22,351 nucleotides of DNA from Welwitschia mirabilis (taxonomy: Eukaryota > Gnetophyta > Gnetopsida > Welwitschiales), in NCBI GenBank assembly GCA_051453625.1, contig JBOZIK010000001.1, forward strand, positions 86,288,144-86,310,494, given 5' to 3'. The notes under the pieces are model-generated. The model was not told where the DNA came from. It saw only the letters and a program-made list of their open reading frames with translations, and searched no databases. The position numbers were made by a program, and so were the translations under genes. This document shows positions 1 through 10,410 of this stretch, one piece after another; the first letter of the stretch is position 1; each line of letters opens with the position of its first letter.

Positions 1-184
1 AAGATTAAGTAACTTATTAAACAAGCTAAAAGTTTCCTGAAGATTATTTCCTCTTTTGGAGTTTAAGTATGAAGCTTATTTCCTCTTCTAGGATTTATGT
101 AAAATGCTTTTGGTATAAAGGACTAGTTCCTTAAGGTCTAGATGTGATTCTATCTATGCTCTTTATAGCCAAGAAAATAAAATT
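1..184. other. AT-rich sequence, no gene seen
   Basis: I see no open frame, RNA gene or recognisable repeat here. It leads into the first copy of a duplicated gap flank. Confidence 0.5.
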
Positions 185-472
185 ATCTTAAGGGAAGGAG
201 TCTAGAGAGGATTTAAAATCTTATAAGAGTTACAATTGGGATCATTACTAATGACAAAGCTATTTTCCTTTCTCAAATNNNNNNNNNNNNNNNNNNNNNN
301 NNNNNNNNNNNNNNNNNNNNNNNNNNNNNNNNNNNNNNNNNNNNNNNNNNNNNNNNNNNNNNNNNNNNNNNNNNNNNNATCTTAAGGGAAGGAGTCTAGA
401 GAGGATTTAAAATCTTATCAGAGTTACAATTGGGATCATTACTAATGACAAAGCTATTTTCCTTTCTCAAAT
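185..472 (+). repeat. 94-bp direct repeat flanking a 100-N gap
   Basis: Copy 1 is 185-278 and copy 2 is 379-472, with N at 279-378. The copies have the same length and differ at one base (ataagag versus atcagag). Copy 1 ends exactly at the gap and copy 2 starts exactly after it. This is best read as an unmerged overlap of two contig ends rather than a biological duplication. Confidence 0.9.
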
Positions 473-1346
473 TAGTAGTGCAAATCTTCCAAAGAGAGTG
501 ATTTGTGTACAAATCAGATGCATAAGAAGAAGAGGATTTATAAAGCATCCAATAAAATTACTTTCAATGAGAAGCCATGTTAAAAGCTTCTAGCTTTCTT
601 TCATCTTAATGAGTGCTGCACTTAATCAAAACAGTAATTTAATGCTCTGCCACTGTAGCTCTCTCTTTGTCTATCCACTGCTATGATCATTTTTTGCAAT
701 TAAAAGTGAAAATTATTCATATCTCATAATGCTAGTCAAGCAAGGATTTTTGGATAGACCTTGGCATACATTTGACCATATCTAGAGATAATTAATTATA
801 ACAGACTTAACACTATGAAGTCAAAATTTGGGCCAGTTACAAATTAAGATTCACCATCTAAATGAAGATGATGTTTATTAAGAACATTCCCTTTCTCTAA
901 TAAAATCATTCATAGGAGACCTTTCCATAAGTTATTATAGTAACTTTTGTNNNNNNNNNNNNNNNNNNNNNNNNNNNNNNNNNNNNNNNNNNNNNNNNNN
1001 NNNAAGACATACCATATTAGATGCCTAGAACTACCTCTTTTTTTTGTTTCTTCTAATGGGTGGTTCTACCCATATTGTATAAGGAAGAGGATATCTTTAG
1101 GCTATTATTCATTAATCCAAAAGATATCATTAGTATTACCATCAACTATTCATCAAAATTTTAGGATGACATATGATAATTTTAAATTACAAGGTCAAAT
1201 AGTGTGTCAAATGGAGTGGTATTAATTACAATCACTACACTTGAGGATTGGAAAGCATAATATTATAGAAGTAATCTTCATGTAAATCACTTATTGAGAA
1301 ATCTAAAAAACTATGTTCAAAGGTACATCAAATAATTAAAGTAGAA
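473..1346. other. AT-rich non-coding sequence with a 53-N gap
   Basis: No supported gene. The N run is 951-1003 and looks like a sized gap because it is not the 100-N placeholder. The open frame that runs out of the gap to 1225 has no ordinary protein character and depends on unread bases, so I do not call it. Confidence 0.5.
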
Positions 1347-1446
1347 NNNNNNNNNNNNNNNNNNNNNNNNNNNNNNNNNNNNNNNNNNNNNNNNNNNNNN
1401 NNNNNNNNNNNNNNNNNNNNNNNNNNNNNNNNNNNNNNNNNNNNNN
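1347..1446. other. 100-N assembly gap
   Basis: Placeholder-sized run of N. Unlike most other 100-N gaps in the window, I see no clear duplicated flank on its two sides. Confidence 0.95.
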
Positions 1447-1557
1447 AGCACTTCTGCCTCCTAGGTCTTAGGGTCTAAGTTAGTGGACAAATACTTTATT
1501 CAGTTGTGCTACTGCATTTGCATTTTTATATTCATCATTCTTGTAATTTGAATGATC

Positions 1558-1901
1558 AATACTTTTCCTTTAAAATACTTTAGTTTTACTTACATGCTGA
1601 GAGTGAGTTATAAGTGGATTCTACCGCTATTTTTATAATTTGCTTGTAGCATTTAATGAATGTAATGAATTACAGTTATTTNNNNNNNNNNNNNNNNNNN
1701 NNNNNNNNNNNNNNNNNNNNNNNNNNNNNNNNNNNNNNNNNNNNNNNNNNNNNNNNNNNNNNNNNNNNNNNNNNNNNNNNNTAATAATTTCCCTTTAAAA
1801 TAAGTTAGTTTTACTTGCATGCTGAGAGTGAGTTATAAGTGGCTTCTACCCCTATTTTTGTACTCTGCTCATAGCATTCAATGAATGTAATGAATTACAG
1901 T
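1558..1901 (+). repeat. About 120-bp diverged direct repeat flanking a 100-N gap
   Basis: Copy 1 is about 1558-1681 and copy 2 about 1782-1901, with N at 1682-1781. Both carry tgctgagagtgagttataag and end near aatgaattacagtta. Several substitutions separate them, roughly one in ten bases. The arrangement matches the other duplicated gap flanks. Confidence 0.8.
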
Positions 1902-1997
1902 TAGTACACTTGCATGTCATGCACAAAATCTATGGTTAAGACTTCTATTTTTGTGATTATGAGAGGGGTCTAGCCATTAGTAAAAATTATAGAACTA

Positions 1998-2449
1998 TCA
2001 TCCCTTTTTTCTACTTCCAAAGAATGCTATGGATATTTCCATTTTCCACATAAACCTTTGGTAGAATAAACTAAAGCAAAAAAAATTTTCAATTGTTGCA
2101 AGCAAGATTGAAGTTAGTAGGAAAGTAGAGAGTCCAACTACTTTAAGTTCTTCAAGCATTTCTACCAGCATTTCTCTAATTTCTTGATAAAAAATGGTAG
2201 ACACAGCTTTGTTTGATTTTTCAATGTGAACAGACTTAACCATACCAGNNNNNNNNNNNNNNNNNNNNNNNNNNNNNNNNNNNNNNNNNNNNNNNNNNNN
2301 NNNNNNNNNNNNNNNNNNNNNNNNNNNNNNNNNNNNNNNNNNNNNNNNTTCTTCAAGAATTTCTACTAGCATTTCTCTAATTTCTTGATTAAAATTGGTA
2401 GATAAAGCTTTGTTTAATTTTTCAATGTGAACAGACTTCACCATACCAG
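1998..2449 (-). pseudogene. Unidentified coding-like scrap, duplicated across a gap
   Basis: On the minus strand a 101-bp unit occurs twice, at 2349-2449 and 2148-2248, either side of N at 2249-2348. Both copies read from a methionine into a lysine- and glutamate-rich helix-prone stretch that begins MVKSVHIEK. In the second copy the frame continues about 50 further codons through a hydrophobic stretch to 1998. The conceptual frame joining both copies passes through 100 placeholder N and has no meaning. Keeping an open frame in both copies despite about 10% divergence hints at former coding, probably from a transposon, but I do not recognise a family. Confidence 0.2.
2148..2449 (+). repeat. 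101-bp direct repeat flanking a 100-N gap
   Basis: Copies at 2148-2248 and 2349-2449 have equal length and roughly 10% difference. The first ends at the gap (cataccag) and the second starts immediately after it (ttcttcaag). This is probably an unmerged contig overlap between diverged haplotypes or repeat copies. Confidence 0.85.
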
Positions 2450-4611
2450 ATCATCTATCTTAAAAAAAATCTTTGAACTTTTTTATTGCATAGAGTTTCC
2501 TAAAATTAACCAACTTTGATATTTTCTAAGAAGTATTTATGCATCTGAATCAAAAAAAAATCAATGACTTTATTTACAAAGTTGCTTTTCCTAGAACCTT
2601 ATCCATTTTATTCTCTTTCTTTTGTCATTTTCCAGGGCTTGATACATGCATAACGACAAAATATTAGAATCATTATTAAATGCTCAAGCACACATACTGA
2701 TTAGAATGTTTTGTCAGAAATGAATATGCAGAGAGGTAAGCTAGATTGTGGAATCCTTAATGGGCATTTCTCTAGCTTACTGTTATTAAAGAAAAACGTA
2801 GCCAGTGAGAATATAAACCTATTTTAAGGTATACTACTTATTCTCTACATAGGAAAAGTGAAAGTTAATGAACAATTTAGCAAAGACATTTGCTTTGTAT
2901 CTAGCTACCCAATACAAAACAAATTAGCTACTGGAAAATTCAGAGTGAGATTTTCATCTGTATTATTCATTTTTATTTTTTAATGTTTCTTTTGCTATAT
3001 AAATTAATCGACTTAGTTGTCTTTTGTTGCCATTAATTTTAATGGTGTGAGTGAGATTTTCTTTAAAATGTCTTTGATGCTATTGTTTACATTTATGAGA
3101 GAGCTTTAATAGATGCCTGCATGTATTAACACTATGCTAGATTTAGCTGTAGTCCATTTTTACCATAGTAAATTAACCAAGTCATCAAAGTTCTAATCAT
3201 CTATTATGAAATCTACACTAGCTCAATATATGATCTATTATTTCTCTTAAGAAAGTCACTACTTAACTAAGCTCTTAGCACTATTTGAATAGAAAGAAAA
3301 TAAAGTAATGAAACTTATGTTTATTATAGGAGAAGCCATTATTGCCATTATAGTTTTATAATGCTAATTATAATAATAAGAACTCCTAAAACCAACCAAA
3401 TCCAACTTGAAAATTCATGAAAGAACTGCATCTATGTTATGAATACTTTTATGTGTTACTGAATTTGCAAATATTGAGTCTTCTTTATAAGAAATTAAAG
3501 GAGTTCTACTTCTTATTTTCAACTTTCATTACTTCATCCTTTAATAATACAAATAAAAAGAAGCACAAAAGAAGTAACAACAAATTCTAATGGACAAATA
3601 AATAATGATTTCTTCTCAAAAACTTGAAAATTGATACTATTGAATATTGAGTTGTTGGTTACATCTTGTCTTTTGTTCTATAAAAACCACTTGGAATTTG
3701 TCAACATATCATATTCTAAAATTAGAAAAAATTAAACCTAAATATTAAACCTTTGGATTTTGAATAATAAAAATGAAAAAAATGGTATGACAATAAATCC
3801 AAATTCCTCAACTGGTTAAACATGAAACCGAATTCCCATAGATAGAACATGGGAAAAACCTCATATACTAGAACTTTATTCCAAAATATTAAACTAAAAT
3901 GCAATAACTCAATAATAAAAGGCTTTCTATTAAACTTTAATGTGTATATTCTATCTTTAACAATTGCAATCTGTAGTTCACTCTACCTAGATTTCTTCAT
4001 GCTACTTCCAAAAAAAAAATATTTTTCATTGAATCATCCTTCCTACTAGGGTTTAAATTATGATTTTTTTGTTACTTTCTCTAATGAAAATATGAGTTAA
4101 TACTTTTGTAATTTGTAAAAGATATTATGCATAAAATCATGATCTAATCATGCATAAGGTGACTCCCTGCTAATGATAAACTAGCTCTTCTAATAGTAAT
4201 GAATTAGAGTGCCAAAAATAATAGCCTTATAAATTAATATCTCCACATATTTAATATGAATTAAGTATCTTCAATTAAAGCATGAACAAAAGTTATGATT
4301 CACTCAATACATTTGCTATAGAAATCCCAAAAACATGTGTGGAAGGGAGATTGACACTGTGTTAACCTAAATGATTGGAATTTCTGTATTGTAACTTTCT
4401 TTTCCTTGTAACTCTTAAAAATTAGTCCTCCAAAAACATGCTTTGAGTTCTAGTTTAATAACAGTCTGAGAGATGTATGGGTGGAGGATGTAAATGTAGA
4501 GAAGAAAAGAGGCAAATCCATAGGCAGTCTATGTTGCTGGCCAAGAGAAAGAGGATCTCTTTGCCAATTCTAACAATTATCCAAGCACCAATTCCTAAAA
4601 AGAGCTTTTTA
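2450..4611. other. AT-rich non-coding stretch
   Basis: About 2.2 kb of uniform AT-rich sequence. Only chance-length open frames occur, such as 60-66 codons on each strand around 3.7-4.05 kb. They overlap one another and show no domain, composition or neighbour that supports a gene. No tRNA, terminal repeat or tandem array was seen. Confidence 0.5.
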
Positions 4612-4724
4612 TTGATCAAAAATTGGTATTTAATATCCTATATTTAAATTTCAAGATAGATAATAAAGTGTGATTTGAACTAAGATTAGACTTGACTTTC
4701 TAATGATAGCTTTAAACAAAAATA

Positions 4725-5870
4725 ACACATGAAGCCTTCAAAGATGATTGAAGATTCATCTTCAATAAGAATTGATGATTAGATGTATCTAGTGCTTGCA
4801 AGATTGATCTAAGGTGGACAAGGAAGTATAAGGCCCATGCCTATGCCCTAGTAAAGGATTTCTTAATGCTAAACTATGGGAACCATAGCACATATATCAA
4901 ATTAAGAAACTTTGATCTATGCAAAATGCATTTACAGATAACTGGAATTACAAATTTGAAGATGAAAGAAATCAAGAGAGCAGCAGTGAGGCAGGAAATG
5001 CTTACTACTTAGTTATGTTACTTGTCTTAGGCTATGATGATCTTTCACTTCTAGGCATTACCTCAACCTTTACTACACTAGAAACACTAATTAATTAAGA
5101 TATGGTTTTGGTACACAAGATTGATATCTATTAAATCTAGAAGAATACAAGATTATTGTGTTATTTGGCACTGAATAAGGGATTCCTTTATTGAGATAAC
5201 ATGTTTTTTTTTCAAATAAATCTAGAATCTAAAATCAAAGCACTACTAAAATGATCTCCTTTGAGTTTACTGAGAAGAAGTATGTACAATCACTCTCCTT
5301 CTTAGATCAAGACTATAGTGATGAGGGCAAGGAGCCTAAGGCCAATGGAGAAGGCATTGGAACCTCTAATTAAAGGACCAGACCTAGAAGGATATAAGAA
5401 TAAGGCCAAAAAAGATGACTGGAGTGGTTTGTAGTGTTGGATGAAGTGTTAGCTATTTAGGGCTCCTTCTCTTTCAAGTTACAATAAGAGATCTAACCTT
5501 TATTTGTAGTTGGATGTATTAGATGCTCCTTTGGCCTTGTCCCTATAAATGGAGATCCTTTTTCTCATTTTGACATCAAGGATACTCCCATTGAAGTCTC
5601 ATTTGCTCAATACATTTTATAGTAATATACAGCAGCCTCTAGAGCCATCCAGTTTCAAAACTCAATGGGCAATACATATATCATGAGGAAACTAAAGATG
5701 GTTGAGTATGAATATGAAACAACTACAAAAATGTCAAAAAGTAAAAATTTCCCCAAGGTAGCCAAGACTAATGGTTTGATACTATAATAGATGATGCCTC
5801 ATATGTGATATGTACAACTTGCTGTTAGGGGTATTAAAGTACATGTAAGAAGCAATGGCAATAAAAAATG
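4725..5870 (+). pseudogene. Decayed coding-like block, unit A of the tandem pair
   Basis: Three long stretches read as protein on the plus strand in different frames: about 4725-5153, 5231-5540 and 5539-5870. They have a plausible amino-acid mix, and their stops are mostly TAA or TAG. The middle stretch includes the peptide KKDDWSGL followed by TAG. The last includes a YEYETTTKM stretch. Frame changes between stretches show indels. I do not recognise the family; a gag- or coat-like region of a retroelement is one possibility, but I see no zinc knuckle, protease or polymerase motif. It is not functional: there are many stops and at least two frameshifts. Confidence 0.45.
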
Positions 5871-5969
5871 GATCTTCGATATTCTATATTCAAATTTCAA
5901 GATATATGATAAGGTTTGGTTTGAACTAAGAGGAGACTTAGCTTTTTGATAATAGATTCACATAAAAAC

Positions 5970-7112
5970 AACACATGAAATCTTCAAAGATCATAAAAGA
6001 TTCATCTCCACTAAGAATTGATGATCATATGTGTCTAGTACTTACCAAGCCTAATCCAAGTTGGACAATAAAGTATAAGGCCCATGCCTAGGCCCTAGCA
6101 AAGGATTTCTTAATGCTAAACCATGGGAACCATAGTACATATATCAGACTGAGAAAATTTAATCTATGCAAAAAGCATTCATGGATAAGTAGAATTACAA
6201 ATTTGAAGATGGAAGAAATTAAAAAAGCACTAGTGAGGTAGGAAATGCTTATTACTCAGTTGTATTACTTGGCTTGGGATATGGTAATCTTGCAATTTTG
6301 GATACTACCTTAACTTTGATTACACTGGATACACTAATTAATTAAGATCTAGTTTTGGTACATAAGATTGATATCTATTAAATCTAGAAGAACACAAGAT
6401 TCTTATGTTGTCTGGTACTAAATAGGGGATTCGTCTATTTAGATAACATATTTTATTTTTAAACAAATCTAGAATCTAAAATCAAAGCACTACTTAAATG
6501 ATCTCCTCTAAGTTTACTAAGAAGAAGTAGGCACCATCACTTTCCTTCTCAGATCAAGACTACAGTGATGAGGTCAGAGATCTAAGGCTAATGGAGAAGG
6601 GATTGAAACCACTAATTGAAGAACCAAAACCAAAAGGATATGAAAATGAGGTTAAAAAATATGGCTGAAGTGATCTATAGTATTAGATAAAGGGTTATTT
6701 ATGTAGCGCTTATCCTCTTTCAAGTTACAATAAGAGGTCTAATCTTTATTTGTAGTTGGATGTGCTAGATACTCCTTTGACCCCTATCCCTATAAGTGGA
6801 GATCCTTTTCCTCATCTTGACATTAAGAATACTTCCATTGAAGCCTCATCTACTTAATACATCTTTTAGCAATGTACAATAGCCTCTAGAGACACCCAGT
6901 TTCAAAGTTTAATCTGTAATGCATATGCCATGGAAAAACTAAAGATGGTTATGTGTGAATATGAAACAACTACAAAAATGTTAAAAATTTGAAATTTTCC
7001 CAAGGTATCCAAGACTAGTGGCTGGGTACTATGGTAGATGATGCCTCATATGTGGTATGTATAGCTTACTATTAGGGGTAGCAAAGTGCATGTAAAAAGT
7101 AATGAAAAATTG
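5970..7112 (+). pseudogene. Decayed coding-like block, unit B of the tandem pair
   Basis: This is the same decayed block as unit A, about 1247 bases downstream. Shared peptides include EYETTTKM near the end. The stops are largely at different places from unit A. For example TAA at 6855 is CAA at 5608, CAA at 6870 is TAA at 5623, and TAG at 7062 is CAA at 5815. Both units are broken independently, so the duplication happened before most of the nonsense changes. Confidence 0.45.
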
Positions 7113-7118
7113 ATTTGG

Positions 7119-7600
7119 AGACACATATCATGGCTTAGTGTCCACATAGTTAAAGGGTCTGTTAGATCCCCTACACATAGCTTTGCCAGGTTCATGTTCA
7201 AAAAACATGCAAGAATATTTATAGATGCAAAGTACATTTGACAGAAATAGATATGAGAAATGTATGTGGGTGTAAGTTTCAGATCCTCCTCATCTATGCC
7301 AAAAGATAATGATAAAATAAGAAAGGATAAACAAAGTATTGAATGTGTCAAGAATTTAAATGAAGCCCATGTATTCATCATAAAAGGTGGTATTATCTCA
7401 ATTCAGTGTAGCAGTAAGAGTAGACAAAAGATCTAAAGAGGTCAAAAATCTTGTAGTGCCCTTAGATGATAATTAGAATAATGATATGGATTTGAAATAT
7501 GATTAGCCATTAAAAAGCATAGTTACTCCTATTTATGAAATTTATATTAAAGATACAAAAATTTAAAAAGTCTAAGTAAAATAAGAAAAATATATCTACC
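7119..7600 (+). pseudogene. Continuation of the decayed coding block
   Basis: Directly after unit B a plus-strand frame from 7119 reads through to about 7424, with a cluster of stops near 7255. It then shifts frame and continues from 7441 to about 7600, where every stop is TAA or TAG. The last part is lysine- and aspartate-rich. It probably belongs to the same former gene as the tandem units, lying after the duplicated part. The family is not recognised. The overlapping 111-codon minus-strand frame at 7046-7381 is treated as a chance shadow. Confidence 0.3.
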
Positions 7601-7759
7601 ATGGAATGCAATGTTACCTAGGAAGGGNNNNNNNNNNNNNNNNNNNNNNNNNNNNNNNNNNNNNNNNNNNNNNNNNNNNNNNNNNNNNNNNNNNNNNNNN
7701 NNNNNNNNNNNNNNNNNNNNNNNNNNNCTACCATGGAAGGCAATGTTTCCTAGGAAGGG
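7596..7759 (+). repeat. 32-bp direct repeat flanking a 100-N gap
   Basis: Copy 1 is 7596-7627 and copy 2 is 7728-7759, with N at 7628-7727. Both start ctaccatgga and end ctaggaaggg, with two differences. They abut the gap exactly on both sides. Confidence 0.85.
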
Positions 7760-8726
7760 GATAAAAGAAGCTTAGCAAGCCAAGATACAGGAAACCTTGT
7801 AAGCATCAATCCTAAGTATTGAATTATTCCACTATGGGTGTTTTACATTCCTAGGTTTCTTGATTATTGTTTAAATGCTTTATCTAGACAAATATTGGTG
7901 ATGCAACATAAAAAGGCTTTCCATAAGATGCAGAACACTAAAATTTCTTAACTTATCTCCTAATAAGCTACATCATTCCATACCTACATCCATTAGCTAG
8001 CTTAGTAGCCTTGAATAACTCCTAATTTCTAGAAATAGTTTAAAATAAAACATTTCCTAAGAGATTTAAAATACTTTAATGTGCTTAGTCTTCATAGAAA
8101 TGGTAATAGTCACTATAGATTAGTCTTATCAATACAAGACTTCTCCTAAACAACAAGCAAATATTGATCTTTAATCAAATTCCTCAGAAATGACAAGATT
8201 ATTAAAAAGACATGATGAAATCCTTCCACTAAGCTAAGATTTCCTGATGGTGAGTTTTCTTGAAATATATTTATGTTCTTGTAATCATTTTAAAAAGATT
8301 TAAGGTAACAAAGAGAATTTTTTAGGAATTCAAAGGAGAAATGTGAAGAAAAAATTTCATCATAAACTTTGGATCTTTTAAAGCTTATTGATCTCTTTGT
8401 TTTAAAGCTTAAAATAGCTCCCTTTGACTAAGAAACTTAATCTTTCAATGATCCTTAGCTTATCAGTAGTTAATTGATAATATTAATCATGATCTTCATA
8501 TGTAATGGTAGCCTACTCTGAAAATTTTCATTCATCTCTTTATTACTTACTTAATACTTTTATTGTTTTCTTATTTTTTAAGAAAAAATTAAGTCTACTT
8601 AACTGTCAAAAGTCTAAATCGATTTCTCTCATTTGTTTCTTATTTGAGATTTTGCTAGAAAGCTAATCTAATATTAGTATTGCTATTTTGTTTGACTATG
8701 GTACTACTCATCAAAGTTATGTCAAA
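7760..8726. other. AT-rich non-coding stretch
   Basis: About 970 bp with no supported gene, RNA or terminal repeat. Frames running from 8680 into the following gap are only a few codons of real sequence. Confidence 0.5.
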
Positions 8727-9139
8727 NNNNNNNNNNNNNNNNNNNNNNNNNNNNNNNNNNNNNNNNNNNNNNNNNNNNNNNNNNNNNNNNNNNNNNNNNN
8801 NNNNNNNNNNNNNNNNNNNNNNNNNNNNNNNNNNNNNNNNNNNNNNNNNNNNNNNNNNNNNNNNNNNNNNNNNNNNNNNNNNNNNNNNNNNNNNNNNNNN
8901 NNNNNNNNNNNNNNNNNNNNNNNNNNNNNNNNNNNNNNNNNNNNNNNNNNNNNNNNNNNNNNNNNNNNNNNNNNNNNNNNNNNNNNNNNNNNNNNNNNNN
9001 NNNNNNNNNNNNNNNNNNNNNNNNNNNNNNNNNNNNNNNNNNNNNNNNNNNNNNNNNNNNNNNNNNNNNNNNNNNNNNNNNNNNNNNNNNNNNNNNNNNN
9101 NNNNNNNNNNNNNNNNNNNNNNNNNNNNNNNNNNNNNNN
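8727..9139. other. 413-N sized gap
   Basis: Run of N of non-standard length, so probably an estimated gap. The left part of the CACTA-like element ending at 9265 would lie in it. Confidence 0.95.
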
Positions 9140-9265
9140 TTATTGGCTTTTAAGGTGTGATTTTTTAAAGCATTTTATAAAGAAATACCTTACAAGATTT
9201 TAAGGTATTTTTTAAGACTTTAAGGTGTTTTAGAAATGCCTTGAAAGGCTATATTTCTTGTAGTG
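9140..9265. mobile_element. Right end of a CACTA-type transposon, left side lost in gap
   Basis: The sequence ends in atatttcttgtagtg at 9251-9265. The complement, CACTACAAGAAATAT, is a typical plant CACTA (EnSpm) terminus. The 110 bases before it carry degenerate subterminal repeats of the AAGGTATTT / AAATGCCTT kind, the same family as the elements at 10045 and 20077. The other end is not visible, so size, coding capacity and target-site duplication cannot be judged. Confidence 0.7.
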
Positions 9266-9403
9266 TTTTCTAACTAGATTAAAGATAGATTTGGGTTTTA
9301 TTTTATGCATGGATAATATCTTTATGTTTTATAAGGTTTTAACATTTGGTTACCCTTCTGTTATTAGTTTGATTATTAACAATACCATTATTACATTATC
9401 ATA

Positions 9404-9503
9404 NNNNNNNNNNNNNNNNNNNNNNNNNNNNNNNNNNNNNNNNNNNNNNNNNNNNNNNNNNNNNNNNNNNNNNNNNNNNNNNNNNNNNNNNNNNNNNNNN
9501 NNN
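9404..9503. other. 100-N assembly gap
   Basis: Placeholder-sized N run. The flanks share only a short, imperfect stretch (ttacattatcata before, ttacattaacata after), so an overlap of contig ends is possible but weakly supported. Confidence 0.9.
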
Positions 9504-9550
9504 ATACTAGTATTACATTAACATAGGTAAGTATTATTTATTAAAAGAAA

Positions 9551-10044
9551 CCAGTAGCCAAACTCAAGGAGAAAGAAAGAGTACCATTGCCACCAAGTGA
9601 GGGAATAAGCAGAAGACATTCATAGTTTTAGAGCTCTTATTTTACTACTGCTAATAACTCTTCATCTGCTAAAAAGGAATTAAAGGCAATAGCTAAAATG
9701 GTTAGTAAAATTGGCAAAAATTTATTAAGGCTAAAGAAATACAAATTCATAGCTAATAAGGATGAGGCATCAACAAATAGTTAAGAATCTATAAGAACTT
9801 CCACATATTTAGATTTAGAGGAGGAATCAAAAGAATAAGAAGAAGCAGCACCTATAGTTACACATGGCATAAGATATGACTTTGGTAGAGTAGCTAATAA
9901 AGATTCTATAGAGGAGTTATCTAGAGATGAGACACAAGCTTAGAAGGAGTACCAGGCTTTTATGGAGGCATAAAGAAAGAAATAGGTTCTAGGATCTTTA
10001 CAGAAGAGGTCATAGTAGGAGATAGAGTCCGAGAGCTTAGATGC
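9551..10044 (+). pseudogene. Coding relic in one frame with nine TAA/TAG stops, cut by a CACTA element
   Basis: From 9551 a single frame runs about 165 codons to the transposon junction without a frameshift. It is interrupted by stops at 9623, 9629, 9782, 9836, 9941, 9971, 9983, 10013 and 10016. All are TAA or TAG and none is TGA. The composition is strongly protein-like: lysine- and glutamate-rich, with an acidic segment LDLEEESKE and a segment RYDFGRVANKDSIEEL. The frame stops at GAT GCC, where the CACTA end begins. I do not recognise the family; a gag-like charged region of a retroelement is plausible. Point changes without indels suggest it was damaged mainly by C-to-T mutation. Confidence 0.5.
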
Positions 10045-10410
10045 CACTACTAGAAATATTGGTTTTTAAAGTGTTTATTAAAATAAATTCCTTAAATATG
10101 GAGCTTTTTAAGATGTTTAGTTTAATAAATATCTCAAATAAAGCTAACGAAAACTTATTGAAGTCATTTGTTTAGACAAATAGATTAAAATCACTTTCAT
10201 TATTATTTTTAATACATTTATTTAAATAAATGCCTTAAAAATTCCAAGTTTTTAAGGCATTTATTTCAATAAATGCCCTAAACAATATGTGCTTAATTGG
10301 CTATTGGAAACTTACTTAAGGTATCTGTTTAGAAAAACACCTTAAAAGGACTTTTCTTATTTTTTTAATGCATTTATTTTAATAAATGCCTTAAATAATA
10401 TGTGCTGTTA
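10045..10410. mobile_element. Left end of a CACTA-type transposon with subterminal palindromes
   Basis: It begins CACTACTAGAAATATTGG at 10045, a textbook plant CACTA terminus. The next 360 bases hold subterminal repeats. Three are near-perfect palindromes centred near 10220, 10263 and 10377, built from a TGCATTTATTT arm and an AAATAAATGCC arm. A second short repeat, aatatgtgct, follows two of them (near 10284 and 10398). These palindromes would bind the transposase in an active element. No matching TAGTG right end with subterminal repeats was found downstream, so the element is truncated or its end is lost, possibly in the gap at 11284. It interrupts the coding relic to its left. Confidence 0.75.

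Larger units (their letters stand above)
4612..7115 (+). repeat. Direct tandem duplication, two units of about 1.25 kb
   Basis: Unit A is roughly 4612-5862 and unit B roughly 5863-7115. The offset is about 1246-1247 bases at every landmark checked: atatcctatatt at 4633 against atattctatatt at 5879; the codons at 5608, 5623 and 5815 against 6855, 6870 and 7062. Similarity is continuous from end to end, with many single-base differences and a few small indels, so the duplication is old. No gap interrupts it, so it is unlikely to be a scaffolding artefact. The units are not LTRs: they look coding rather than terminal, and no TG..CA boundary is evident. Confidence 0.85.

Noticed and set aside
7046-7381. 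111-codon minus-strand frame, the longest uninterrupted real-sequence ORF
   Set aside because: It lies opposite the plus-strand decayed coding block. Its cysteine-, leucine- and isoleucine-rich composition looks like a shadow of that block.
8680-9203. Open frames of 157-171 codons across 8680-9203, and similar ones at 17671-18012 and 19090-19444
   Set aside because: They are almost entirely N. Their length comes from unread bases, not from sequence.
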